From positions 1 through 64,000 of the forward strand of contig CAWIDE010000003.1 of the NCBI GenBank assembly GCA_963834715.1: a stretch of DNA of 64,000 bases. The letters run 5' to 3'. Of this stretch, positions 27,843 through 35,191 are shown piece after piece; within the stretch, counting starts at the first letter, position 1, and each line of letters begins with the position of its first letter. The position numbers were made by a program, and so were the translations under genes. This DNA comes from CAVSUZ01 sp963834715. GTDB taxonomy: Bacteria > Pseudomonadota > Alphaproteobacteria > Acetobacterales > Acetobacteraceae. Under the pieces are notes generated by a model, which was not told the DNA's origin, ran no database searches, and saw nothing but the letters and a program-made list of their open reading frames with translations.

Positions 27843-28772
27843 TCACTCATGATGCGCCTCGTCTATCAGCGCGCGCAGCTGGGTCGGCAGGAGCCGGCGG
27901 ATGCGCTGTTCCCGGGTGAGCCTCGCCTGCAGGGCGTCCTGATCAAGGGTGCTGGTGATCGCATCACGGACGATCTGCGCCATCACGTCAGGCGGGATCG
28001 CCTCCGCCTGCACCGTCGCGGACCCGGAGAAGGAGCGCCGGTCGGTTGCTTTGGGCGGCGCCGTCGGCAAGCTCAGCGCCTCGACCTGCTGCGGAGTCAC
28101 GGCAAGCCGTGTAAACCGCGCCTTGCCCGGCAGCCCGAGGTCGTGGATCAGTGCGGCGATGTCTTCGGCCAGGCTTGAGAACACGTGCTCGCCCGACTGG
28201 TCGTAATCGCCGATATGCAGCACCTCGGTTTCGCCTTCGCCGCTGCCGAGAACACGCGCCAGGGCATATTTTGCCGTTAGGCTGTCGAACCCGCCGCTGG
28301 CGAGCACCGGCACGCCGTAGTCGCTGGCGACTGTCTCGATCTGCGGCTTCATGCCGGCCGCCTCGACCATGAGGACGCGGCGCCGTGGCTGCCCGACCTG
28401 ACGGTCCAGGAGGAAGTGTTCCGCCTCACTCAACCAGGCGGCGATCATCTCGGCTGGGCTGTTCCAGCCGGTGGTGGTACGGATGTCCGCGCCGTCGTCG
28501 CGGATCGCCTCGAAGGGAAGGAGGCCGGCACGGCGGGCGCGGTTCAGGTGTTCGCCGAGCCGGCCGTAAGCGTTTTCATCCTTCGGATAGCCGTGCGCCC
28601 CCACGAGACGGTAGAAAATTTGCCGGACGGTGAGTGGCAGGTAGGCAGCGTATTCTGCCAGCACGCCGCGGACCGTTTCGAGCAGCTCGAGCGTGGCCTG
28701 TCGGGGCTGCCACGGCGCCAGACCGCGGACCCGGGTGGTGTTGCGCCCATTGGGGGCATCGGCGCCGCTCAT
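27843..28772 (-). CDS. Toprim-domain protein (Topo VI-A/Spo11-like nuclease family)
   Basis: 309 aa, start ATG at 28772 overlapping the previous stop (ATGA). The N-terminal region LPLTVRQIFYRLVGAHGYPKDENAYGRLGEHLNRARRAGLLPF resembles the winged-helix/5Y-CAP part of topoisomerase VI subunit A-like proteins. The Toprim part follows: RRVLMVEAAGMKPQIETVA (acidic residue), PVLASGGFDSLTAKY and VLHIGDYDQSGEH (DxD). Bacterial members of this group occur in mobile elements and are thought to nick or cleave DNA. It lies in the replication operon, between the 172-aa protein and the primase-helicase. Confidence 0.75.
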   Translation of the reverse strand: MSGADAPNGRNTTRVRGLAPWQPRQATLELLETVRGVLAEYAAYLPLTVRQIFYRLVGAHGYPKDENAYGRLGEHLNRARRAGLLPFEAIRDDGADIRTTTGWNSPAEMIAAWLSEAEHFLLDRQVGQPRRRVLMVEAAGMKPQIETVASDYGVPVLASGGFDSLTAKYALARVLGSGEGETEVLHIGDYDQSGEHVFSSLAEDIAALIHDLGLPGKARFTRLAVTPQQVEALSLPTAPPKATDRRSFSGSATVQAEAIPPDVMAQIVRDAITSTLDQDALQARLTREQRIRRLLPTQLRALIDEAHHE

Positions 28773-29287
28773 GGCCGCGAGCTCCGGCGCGCGTCCGGCT
28801 CCCACGTCGTCTGCACTTCCACGAGCCGCTGGCCGGCGATGATGTCCTCGGCCCGGGCGGGGATTTCGCGCAGCGCGCGGGCGAGCATCTCGGCGTCGTA
28901 GATGTGGATCATTGCCGCACCGGGGGTTTTGGATGCGGCGGGTTGCCGGGTCTCACGGCGATGTGGAGGCCCGGCGGCATGGACGATGGCGGCGGCGGCC
29001 CACCAGCGAAACTTCAGGGCGTATTTCCACCCCGCCGGGCCGACAGCGTTGTCGTCATCCTCCTGCACGAGAATGACGATGGGCCTGGTGCCGCCGCGTG
29101 CGACGCACTCGAATTGCTTCGCCCCGACCGGGGTGTCTGGGCGCGTCGGGCTGACGATGCCGAGCAGTCCGTCGCGGGCGGCGCGAAACAGCGGCAGATG
29201 CCAACAATCGCCGACCTGCGACAGTCCGCTGATTACCCGGTCGATGAGGTCGCGGCTGTTGATGAGGATGTCGCCGCCGTCGCTCAT
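28769..29287 (-). CDS. Unrecognised island protein, 172 aa
   Basis: MSDGGDILINSRDLIDRVISGLSQVGDCWHLPLFRAARDGLLGIV opens the protein; the middle has GTRPIVILVQEDDDNAVGPAGWKYALKFRWWAAAAIVHA, an alternating strand/helix pattern; the end is DAEMLARALREIPARAEDIIAGQRLVEVQ. Stop and start codons overlap on both sides (4 bp each), so it is translationally coupled to its operon neighbours. No known domain. Confidence 0.65.
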   Translation of the reverse strand: MSDGGDILINSRDLIDRVISGLSQVGDCWHLPLFRAARDGLLGIVSPTRPDTPVGAKQFECVARGGTRPIVILVQEDDDNAVGPAGWKYALKFRWWAAAAIVHAAGPPHRRETRQPAASKTPGAAMIHIYDAEMLARALREIPARAEDIIAGQRLVEVQTTWEPDARRSSRP

Positions 29288-29589
29288 AGCGCCGTCCCCA
29301 CCTCGGCGAGCACCTCGGGATGGGCCGCCCGCATCGCTTCGATGATCGCGCTCGACCAGCGATCACGGGTCGGCTTGTCCTTAAATTCTACGATCGCAAC
29401 GTATTTGATCTTGCCAGCGTCGTCGCGCCATCGGCCGCAGTCGGGGCAAGGGGCAAGCGGATCTTGCCGGCAACGCGGCGGAGCGTGCCACGTCATGCAA
29501 TCAGGGCAGATGATTTCCACCGGCTCGGGGGCGTTACCCGGTAACGGTGGACGCGGGGATGTGATCGCTTTGGGGAAAATTGCCGGCAT
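29284..29589 (-). CDS. Small zinc-ribbon protein, 101 aa
   Basis: The start MPAIFPKAITSPRPPLPG at 29589 is chosen as the shortest good frame; an ATG nine codons upstream is possible. IICPDCMTWHAPPRCRQDPLAPCPDCGRWRDD contains CPDC and CPDC knuckles spaced about 20 residues, a treble-clef-like zinc ribbon. The C-terminal half (IKYVAIVEFKDKPTRDRWSSAIIEAMRAAHPEVLAEV) is a compact alpha/beta segment. Its stop overlaps the start of the next operon gene. Possibly DNA- or protein-binding. Confidence 0.6.
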   Translation of the reverse strand: MPAIFPKAITSPRPPLPGNAPEPVEIICPDCMTWHAPPRCRQDPLAPCPDCGRWRDDAGKIKYVAIVEFKDKPTRDRWSSAIIEAMRAAHPEVLAEVGTAL

Positions 29590-29712
29590 GGGGCGGGCCT
29601 CTCTGGGGCTGGCCAACCGTGCGCGGGATCGCTACATAGCGGGAGCTGCTGGAACAGCTAATACTTCGCTCCTGGCTCGTAACCCTCCGCGACTGTTTGG
29701 CGGGGGTATGGG

Positions 29713-29949
29713 CTAGGCTGTGGATTCGGATTGCGGGCGGGCCAGCTCCTCTACCGAGTCGTACGTGAACCTATTGGGTAGTTTGGCCCTTTTGATCTTG
29801 CCGGCCTTCACAAGCTCAAAAAATTTCGTATTCCCCACATTCAGCATAGCCCGGGCCTGGGGGCCGGTAACGACCAGGACCTGGGGACCAGTAAGGGCCA
29901 GAGGCCGGCCTGGATGCCGGCGATCTCGTTGCGGGGCATGCTGTGACAT
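29713..29949 (-). CDS. AlpA-like excisionase/regulator
   Basis: 78 aa from MSQHAPQRDR at 29949 (GGAAGCGAG upstream). The C-terminal part VVTGPQARAMLNVGNTKFFELVKAGKIKRAKLPNRFTYDSVEELAR is a winged helix-turn-helix of the AlpA/excisionase (MerR-like) type. Such proteins control excision of P4-integrase islands and sit near the integrase, as here. It probably switches on the downstream replication operon, excision, or both. Confidence 0.7.
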   Translation of the reverse strand: MSQHAPQRDRRHPGRPLALTGPQVLVVTGPQARAMLNVGNTKFFELVKAGKIKRAKLPNRFTYDSVEELARPQSESTA

Positions 29950-30060
29950 AAGCTCGCTTCCAACTAATGCCGGACGCAGCCGGCGGGTTGGGAGCGAATA
30001 AGGACGTTGTCGGAGGCTACCAAAAGTCGGCACGAAGTTTAGATGTTCGCGCCCACCCCC

Positions 30061-30810
30061 TTATCTCTTAATTGCTGCCTTCATCCTCTCCTCCTGGGCC
30101 CGCCAACGCTTGGTAGCGTCCCGGCCATCCTGTCCCCCCTGTGCCATCCGCCGTTTTAAAACCCCGGCAATAGCGGCCTTGGTGGGCGGCGTGATCCCGA
30201 AGACAAAGCCTATGATCGATTGCAACAGTCGCACGAGGGGGCCTTCAGCTTTGGTGAATGACGCGCGCAGGCCATTCTGAATCAGTACCGCCCACAGATA
30301 GACGGCGATCTGCGTGGCGAATTCATCCCAATCGTTGGGTTGACCGCCTCGTTGCCGCCGTGGTTCGAGAAACGGCTGGGCATGCCTCAAAGCCCGCTCA
30401 AGCTGTGATAGCGCCTCGACTGCTTCGTCGTCTTCTCGCCTCCAGAGCGCCCAGGGCGCTGACTGGCGATCCGCAGAGTCTCTGGTGCGTTGCTCTTCGA
30501 TGACGTCCGCGGTGTTCTGCCTCCGGGTTTCGATGACGTTCAGCAGAGCCGGAAGCTCGTTCTGGAGCATGTTCGCACCGGTGCGCGCGCGCTGCACCGC
30601 CTCAGAATCGAGCATTTCCTTGGGTTCGGCCCGCACTCCTTTCAGCATAGCTTGACGTTGCTTCTCCCAGTTACAGGCCAGCATGATGGGAGCGAGTACA
30701 TCGTCATCTGGCTCAGGCCAGTGCCGTGCATGTTCCTCGAACCACCCCCGAAGAGTGGCTATCGTTATTTCGTCGCAGCCCTCACCGGCAGCCGCAACAC
30801 TCTCATCCAT
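30061..30810 (-). CDS. Unrecognised island protein, 249 aa
   Basis: MDESVAAAGEGCDEITIATLRGWFEEHARHWPEPDDDVLAPIML, then a helical middle with MLQNELPALLNVIETRRQNTADVIEEQRTRDS, a segment PNDWDEFATQIAVYLWAVLIQNGLRASFTKAEGPLVRLLQSIIGFVFGI with two fairly hydrophobic helices, and a basic C terminus (KRRMAQGGQDGRDATKRWRAQEERMKAAIKR). No domain recognised. It lies between the integrase and AlpA-like genes, a position where P4-type islands often carry accessory (for example defence) genes. Confidence 0.6.
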   Translation of the reverse strand: MDESVAAAGEGCDEITIATLRGWFEEHARHWPEPDDDVLAPIMLACNWEKQRQAMLKGVRAEPKEMLDSEAVQRARTGANMLQNELPALLNVIETRRQNTADVIEEQRTRDSADRQSAPWALWRREDDEAVEALSQLERALRHAQPFLEPRRQRGGQPNDWDEFATQIAVYLWAVLIQNGLRASFTKAEGPLVRLLQSIIGFVFGITPPTKAAIAGVLKRRMAQGGQDGRDATKRWRAQEERMKAAIKR

Positions 30811-30972
30811 CCGTGCCTCCGCAGTAGGCGTCCGCAGAGGCAGGGCGGCGCGGCGACCCGACTGCGGATCGGGGGTTCGGGGATCAGCCTAGCCGCGCCT
30901 GGGAGGAGCATAGCCGGTTGCGAAAGCAGCTAGCATCCGGGGAGGGATGCGGAGACCACGCCGGCCTTCGCT

Positions 30973-32349
30973 TCACAACCGGCGGCGGCGGCGGGATGAA
31001 GGCGGAAGCAACTCCGCGGGGTCACTGGAGGCGACGGTCTGCACCCCCAATCGCGATCCCGAGGCCGGTCGCGATGGAAGCTGCCGAAGCGGTTCCAGCG
31101 CTCTCAGCTCGACCACGTTGCCCTCCGCGGGCATCGGACGGGAGCAGAACTCGGCCCAATCCTGCATCAACCGACGGCGCTTTTGGAACAGATCGCCGCG
31201 CGCATAAGCCTGCTCAGCCTTGTCGCCGAGGCGGTGCGCCAGGCACATTTCGATCACTTCGCGCGGATAGGCGGTGGTTTCGCCCGCCCAGTCGCGGAAA
31301 GCGCTGCGCATTCCGTGGACCGTTGCTTTGCCTCCAAGTGCGCGGGCAGCAGTCCATAGCGTGTGATCGGCTAACGCCTTACCGGGGCGGCCCCCTGGAA
31401 ATACAAAAGCATCAGGCGCATTACGCAGCCCCGCCATCTCCGCCAGAACCGCGAGTGCAGCCTCGGACAGCGGCACCCGATGCGCCTTGCCGGCCTTCAT
31501 CCGCTCGGCCGGGATTGTCCATACCCGCTGCGCCAGGTCGATTTCGGACCAGCGGGCACCACGCGCTTCGCCGGAGCGTGTCGCAGTTAGGATGGCAAAT
31601 TCGAGGCACCGGGCGGTGATGCTGTTCGTGGCGCGCAAACGCTGGGTAAAGGAGCCGATCTCCTGCCAAGGTAGCGCTTCATAGTGCTCTGCTTTCGCTA
31701 CTTTCGATTTCTTGGGCAAAACATTTTCCAGATGCCCCTTCCAGCGAGCGGGATTTTCGCCATCGCGCCATCCATGCGTCCTGGCATAGTCCAGGACGTT
31801 CTCAATACGGCCGCGCAGCCTTGATGCAGTCTCCGTCTTGGTGGCCCACATCGGCTCCAGGATCTGTGTGACGTGCCCGGTCTGCACCGCACCGACCGGC
31901 AGATCGCCGATTACTGGATAAGCATAGACCGTCAAGGACGACATCCATTGTGCTGTGTGCCTTGCGTTGCGCCATCCGGGTTGGTGCGCTGCATGGTATT
32001 TCTCAGCGCACATGCGAAAGGTGATCGCCTCGGCCGCAGCCTTTGCCGCCCCCGCTTTGCGCCGGGCTGCCTCGGCTTCGCGTTCGTCGAGAGGGTCCTT
32101 CCCTTCCTTTACCTTGTCCCTAAGCTTCCCCGCGCGTCCCCGCGCGTCGGCGAGCGACACAGCCGCGCGGCCAATTGCCGGCCCAAGGCCCATCTCGCGC
32201 ATCTTGCCGCCCCGCGTGTAACGGAATAGCCAGAATTTCGCTTCCTTTGATCGCACCAGCAAATACAACCCGGCGCCATCGCCGTAGCGCCCGGGTTTGG
32301 TTCCCTTCTCCACTTGTGCCGCTGTCAACCCCTTCGCCCGCCGTGGCAT
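30973..32349 (-). CDS. int: P4-type tyrosine integrase of island B
   Basis: 458 aa. N-terminal DUF4102 domain: MPRRAKGLTAAQVEKGTKPGRYGDGAGLYLLV, KFWLFRYTRGGKMREMGLGP. A SAM-like core-binding domain follows (MCAEKYHAAHQPGWRNARHTAQW). Catalytic residues are present: Arg in LTATRSGEARGARW, HGMRSAFRDWAGE (HxxR), LAHRLGDKAEQAYARGD (His and nucleophile Tyr). Integrases of this class usually enter the 3' end of tRNA genes, but no tRNA was recognised nearby. Its first 33 codons are part of the 572-bp duplication. Confidence 0.95.
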   Translation of the reverse strand: MPRRAKGLTAAQVEKGTKPGRYGDGAGLYLLVRSKEAKFWLFRYTRGGKMREMGLGPAIGRAAVSLADARGRAGKLRDKVKEGKDPLDEREAEAARRKAGAAKAAAEAITFRMCAEKYHAAHQPGWRNARHTAQWMSSLTVYAYPVIGDLPVGAVQTGHVTQILEPMWATKTETASRLRGRIENVLDYARTHGWRDGENPARWKGHLENVLPKKSKVAKAEHYEALPWQEIGSFTQRLRATNSITARCLEFAILTATRSGEARGARWSEIDLAQRVWTIPAERMKAGKAHRVPLSEAALAVLAEMAGLRNAPDAFVFPGGRPGKALADHTLWTAARALGGKATVHGMRSAFRDWAGETTAYPREVIEMCLAHRLGDKAEQAYARGDLFQKRRRLMQDWAEFCSRPMPAEGNVVELRALEPLRQLPSRPASGSRLGVQTVASSDPAELLPPSSRRRRRL

Positions 32350-32367
32350 GGTCGTTTCTCTCTTTGA

Positions 32368-32787
32368 CTACAGTCGGATAGGCCGCTTCCAGAACTGCCG
32401 CGGCTGCCTATTTGCCATTTGCTCTTGGTGCGTAGCCCACCGGCAGTCAGCTGGCTCGTAGTGGCCTTCATTATCAATTCGGTCCATCGTATGCCCTTCT
32501 GGGCGCGACCCCATGTCCTCGACGAATCCATCAAAGCTTTTGCGCCAGCGCTCGCAGACACGAATGCCACGAGCGCCGTAGCGGTTAAAACTCGGATCTA
32601 CGGGGTTTTGACCACGGCTTAAGATGCCCGGCGGTGTGCGGTAGAGCGCATGGTTCCTATCGGCTGGCAGCGTTCCTCTGATCGAGAAATACCACGCACT
32701 GACCTTATGTCGGCGGCCGAGCGCGTCCTTGATAAAATATTCGCCATGCAATGTCGGCGATGTAGGATCTTTGTCAGCCACGGTCAC
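32368..32787 (-). CDS. HNH/AP2-like DNA-binding protein, copy 1
   Basis: 139 aa from GTG at 32787 (a second GTG two codons later has better spacing from AGGA). The C-terminal half carries the hallmark of this phage/island family: FNRYGARGIRVCERWRKSFDGFVEDMGSRPEGHTMDRIDNEGHYEPADCRWATHQEQMANRQPRQFW, i.e. YG.RGI.v...W..sF..F..DMG.rP...tlDRIDN.G.Y.p.NCRWA....Q..N. Members are thought to be homing-nuclease-like or regulatory DNA binders. It ends 18 bp before int, so it may be cotranscribed with it. Confidence 0.72.
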   Translation of the reverse strand: MTVADKDPTSPTLHGEYFIKDALGRRHKVSAWYFSIRGTLPADRNHALYRTPPGILSRGQNPVDPSFNRYGARGIRVCERWRKSFDGFVEDMGSRPEGHTMDRIDNEGHYEPADCRWATHQEQMANRQPRQFWKRPIRL

Positions 32788-32820
32788 TCCTGATAGCGAT
32801 TGTTGGCCAGGTCGAGCCGA

Positions 32821-32921
32821 GATCGCACCAGCAAATACAACCCGGCGCCATCGCCGTAGCGCCCGGGTTTGGTTCCCTTCTCCACTTGTGCCGCTGTCAA
32901 CCCCTTCGCCCGCCGTGGCAT
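32821..32921 (-). pseudogene. Duplicated first 33 codons of int
   Basis: A perfect copy of the integrase N terminus (MPRRAKGLTAAQVEKG to LLVRS) created by the tandem duplication. After 32821 the frame runs into the duplicated leader of the AP2/HNH gene, so no integrase can be made from it. Confidence 0.85.
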
Positions 32922-32939
32922 GGTCGTTTCTCTCTTTGA

Positions 32940-33359
32940 CTACAGTCGGATAGGCCGCTTCCAGAACTGCCGCGGCTGCCTATTTGCCATTTGCTCTTGG
33001 TGCGTAGCCCACCGGCAGTCAGCTGGCTCGTAGTGGCCTTCATTATCAATTCGGTCCATCGTATGCCCTTCTGGGCGCGACCCCATGTCCTCGACGAATC
33101 CATCAAAGCTTTTGCGCCAGCGCTCGCAGACACGAATGCCACGAGCGCCGTAGCGGTTAAAACTCGGATCTACGGGGTTTTGACCACGGCTTAAGATGCC
33201 CGGCGGTGTGCGGTAGAGCGCATGGTTCCTATCGGCTGGCAGCGTTCCTCTGATCGAGAAATACCACGCACTGACCTTATGTCGGCGGCCGAGCGCGTCC
33301 TTGATAAAATATTCGCCATGCAATGTCGGCGATGTAGGATCTTTGTCAGCCACGGTCAC
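32940..33359 (-). CDS. HNH/AP2-like DNA-binding protein, copy 2
   Basis: Identical in sequence to the gene at 32368-32787. Here the open frame continues upstream without a stop to about 33842, but that extension is antisense to fliG and is not coding; the same GTG start is assumed. Its downstream neighbour is the int fragment. Confidence 0.7.
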   Translation of the reverse strand: MTVADKDPTSPTLHGEYFIKDALGRRHKVSAWYFSIRGTLPADRNHALYRTPPGILSRGQNPVDPSFNRYGARGIRVCERWRKSFDGFVEDMGSRPEGHTMDRIDNEGHYEPADCRWATHQEQMANRQPRQFWKRPIRL

Positions 33360-33392
33360 TCCTGATAGCGATTGTTGGCCAGGTCGAGCCGA

Positions 33393-33578
33393 GTGCTCGC
33401 AACATTCGGCTCGGCCGCTCTTATACTGCCCGTCCCCTAAACTGTCACCTAAAAAATATCGCGAACGTGGACGGTCCTTGGCGAATAGATACGGACTAAC
33501 AATGCCGAGGTATTGCCGTGGTATACGCACTTCTCCGACCATTACGCAAATCTTGGCGAACCTTGGCGGACATCGTAA
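33393..33578. other. Island B / flagellar cluster junction
   Basis: Unique sequence between the duplication and the first homologous codon of fliG. No tRNA or gene recognised. CTTGGCGAA or CTTGGCGGA occurs three times (near 33474, 33552 and 33562), which might be integrase arm sites. An in-frame TAA (33576-33578) directly precedes the fliG homology. Confidence 0.35.
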
Positions 33579-34217
33579 CTGCTGAACGAATATCCGCAGA
33601 CGGTTGCCGTAGTGCTTTCGAAGGTGCGGCCGGAACATGCCGCGCGGGTGCTTGCGTTGCTGCCGGAGGCGTTCGCGATGGAAGTTATTATGCGTATGTT
33701 GCGCATGGAGAGCGTGCAGAAGGAGGTTCTGGACGGAGTCGAGCGGACGCTGCGGTCGGAGTTCATGTCGAACCTGGCGCGCAGCGCGCGACGGGATGCG
33801 CATGAACTCATGGCGGAGATTTTCAACAATCTGGACCGGCAAGTTGAAACGCGGTTCCTGGCGGCGCTGGAGGACCGCAACCGGGATGCGGCGGAGCGAA
33901 TAAAATCCTTGATGTTCACGTTCGAGGATCTGCAGCGGCTGGCTCCGGGTGCTATTCAGCTCGTGATCCGCGAGGCGGAGAAGGATAAGTTACCGGTGGC
34001 GCTGAAGGGTGCCTCGGAGGTGGTGCGCACCCTGTTCTTCCAGAACCTTTCCGAGCGCGCCCGCAAGATGCTGCAGGAGGAAATGGAGGCAATGGGCCCG
34101 GTCAAGCTGCGGGATGTGGATGAAGCGCAGGCTGCCATCGTGCAGCTTGCGAAGGAGCTGGCGGCGCAAGGGCAGATCGAAATCGGCCAGGGCAAGGACG
34201 AGGAGCTGGTTTATTAG
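33579..34217 (+). pseudogene. fliG: Flagellar motor switch protein FliG, N-terminal domain missing
   Basis: About 212 codons remain of the usual about 340. Homology begins abruptly at LLNEYPQTVAVVLSKVRPEHAARVLALLPE (middle domain) just after a TAA. The C-terminal torque domain is present (FTFEDLQRLAPGAIQLVIREAEKDKLPVALKGAS, FFQNLSERARKMLQEEMEAMGPVKLRDVDEAQ). The N-terminal domain that docks on the FliF MS ring is gone, and no fliF is in the window. GTG at 33612 could start a shorter product. A normal switch complex cannot be built from this allele. Confidence 0.85.
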
Positions 34218-34218
34218 C

Positions 34219-34875
34219 ATGGCGATATCGGCAACCGTGTTGCGGTTGTTTGCGCAGGATTTCGATGGGCCGCGTGCGGAAAATGCGCCGGAGCCGGAGG
34301 TCATCGAGCCGACGTTCAACGCGGAAGAGCTTGCCGCGGCGCGCGAGCAAGGATGGGCAGAGGGGCGGGAGTCCGCTCTGGCCGAGGCGGTGGCGCAGCA
34401 CGAACTGGCGCTGGCCAAGGCGGCGATTGCGGTTGCGGAGCAGGTGGCGGGCTTACAGCGGGAGTGGCAGTCGGCAGCGGAGGAGAACGCACGGGCGACG
34501 GCCCGTTTGGTGTTCGATGTGCTGGGCGCGCTATTCCCGGCTTTGAATGCCGCGCATGGTGAGCAGGAGTTTTTGGCGCTGGTTCAGGCTCTGCTGCCGG
34601 GTCTGGCGAGACAGCCAGCCGTGACGGTTCGGGCGCATCCATCCTTTACCGGGGCACTGGCGCGGGAGTTCGAGCAGCATGAATTGGTTGAGCCGGGGCG
34701 GATTCAGATAATTCCGGTCGACGCGATTGCGCCGGGCGATGTGCGCTTGCTGTGGGCCGAGGGAAGCTCCGGGCGAGAAGCTGCAGAGGTCTGGAGGCGA
34801 GTGAGTGCGGTGCTTAGGGACTGGGGATTGGCGATTCCACCGATAGAGGCAGGAGGACTTGAGAATGTCGCCTAA
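34219..34875 (+). CDS. fliH: Flagellar export regulator FliH
   Basis: 218 aa from ATG at 34219, one base after the fliG stop. The N-terminal region is acidic; a long helix follows (EELAAAREQGWAEGRESALAEAVAQHELALAKAAIAVAEQVAGLQREWQ) with small-residue spacing typical of FliH. The C-terminal domain ends IPVDAIAPGDVRLLWAEGSSGR, as expected (pGDvRleW..G). FliH binds and restrains the FliI ATPase of the flagellar type III export gate. Its stop overlaps the fliN start. Confidence 0.85.
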   Translation: MAISATVLRLFAQDFDGPRAENAPEPEVIEPTFNAEELAAAREQGWAEGRESALAEAVAQHELALAKAAIAVAEQVAGLQREWQSAAEENARATARLVFDVLGALFPALNAAHGEQEFLALVQALLPGLARQPAVTVRAHPSFTGALAREFEQHELVEPGRIQIIPVDAIAPGDVRLLWAEGSSGREAAEVWRRVSAVLRDWGLAIPPIEAGGLENVA

Positions 34876-35186
34876 CATGGAGCTTACGGAGTTGCCTGAT
34901 GCAGGTCCGGGAGAGACGAGCGGGCCGCGAGGTGCTCGGGATCTGGAGGCTGTGTACCGATATCCCGGTGACTGTGAGTGCGGTCCTGGGTAGGGCCACC
35001 ATGCAGGTGAGTCAATTGCTGAAGCTGGGACGCGGAGCGGTTGTAGAACTGGACCGCAAGCTCGGCGAGGCGATCGATATTTACGTGAATAACCGCCTGG
35101 TGGCTCGCGGCGAGGTGGTGATGGTGGACGACACTCGGCTGGGCGTGACGATGACGGAAATCGTCAAGGGCGACCGGTCCGGGTAA
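34865..35186 (+). pseudogene. fliN: Flagellar motor switch protein FliN, frameshifted
   Basis: The start at 34865 (MSPNMELTELPDAG) overlaps the fliH stop. That frame gives GARDLEAVY, then should continue DIPVTVSAVLGRATMQVSQLLKLGRGAVVELDRKLGEAIDIYVNNRLVARGEVVMVDDTRLGVTMTEIV, but the SpoA domain is in another frame. An extra C near 34957 (TACCGATATCC where TACGATATCC keeps frame) explains it. The SpoA domain itself is intact. A secondary start could give a domain-only product. Confidence 0.75.
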
Positions 35187-35191
35187 GCGCG

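Larger units (their letters stand above)
32249..33392. repeat. Exact 572-bp tandem duplication
   Basis: Copy 1 is 32249-32820 and copy 2 is 32821-33392; every line I compared agrees at an offset of 572. The unit contains the first about 100 bp of int, the 18-bp int leader and a complete AP2/HNH-type gene with about 30 bp upstream. The perfect identity means a very recent event or a collapse/expansion assembly error. Confidence 0.92.

Noticed and set aside
33470..33570. CTTGGCGAA/CTTGGCGGA triplicate as an attachment core
   Set aside because: Spacing is irregular, no matching copy was found at the other end of island B, and there is no tRNA. Kept only as a remark.
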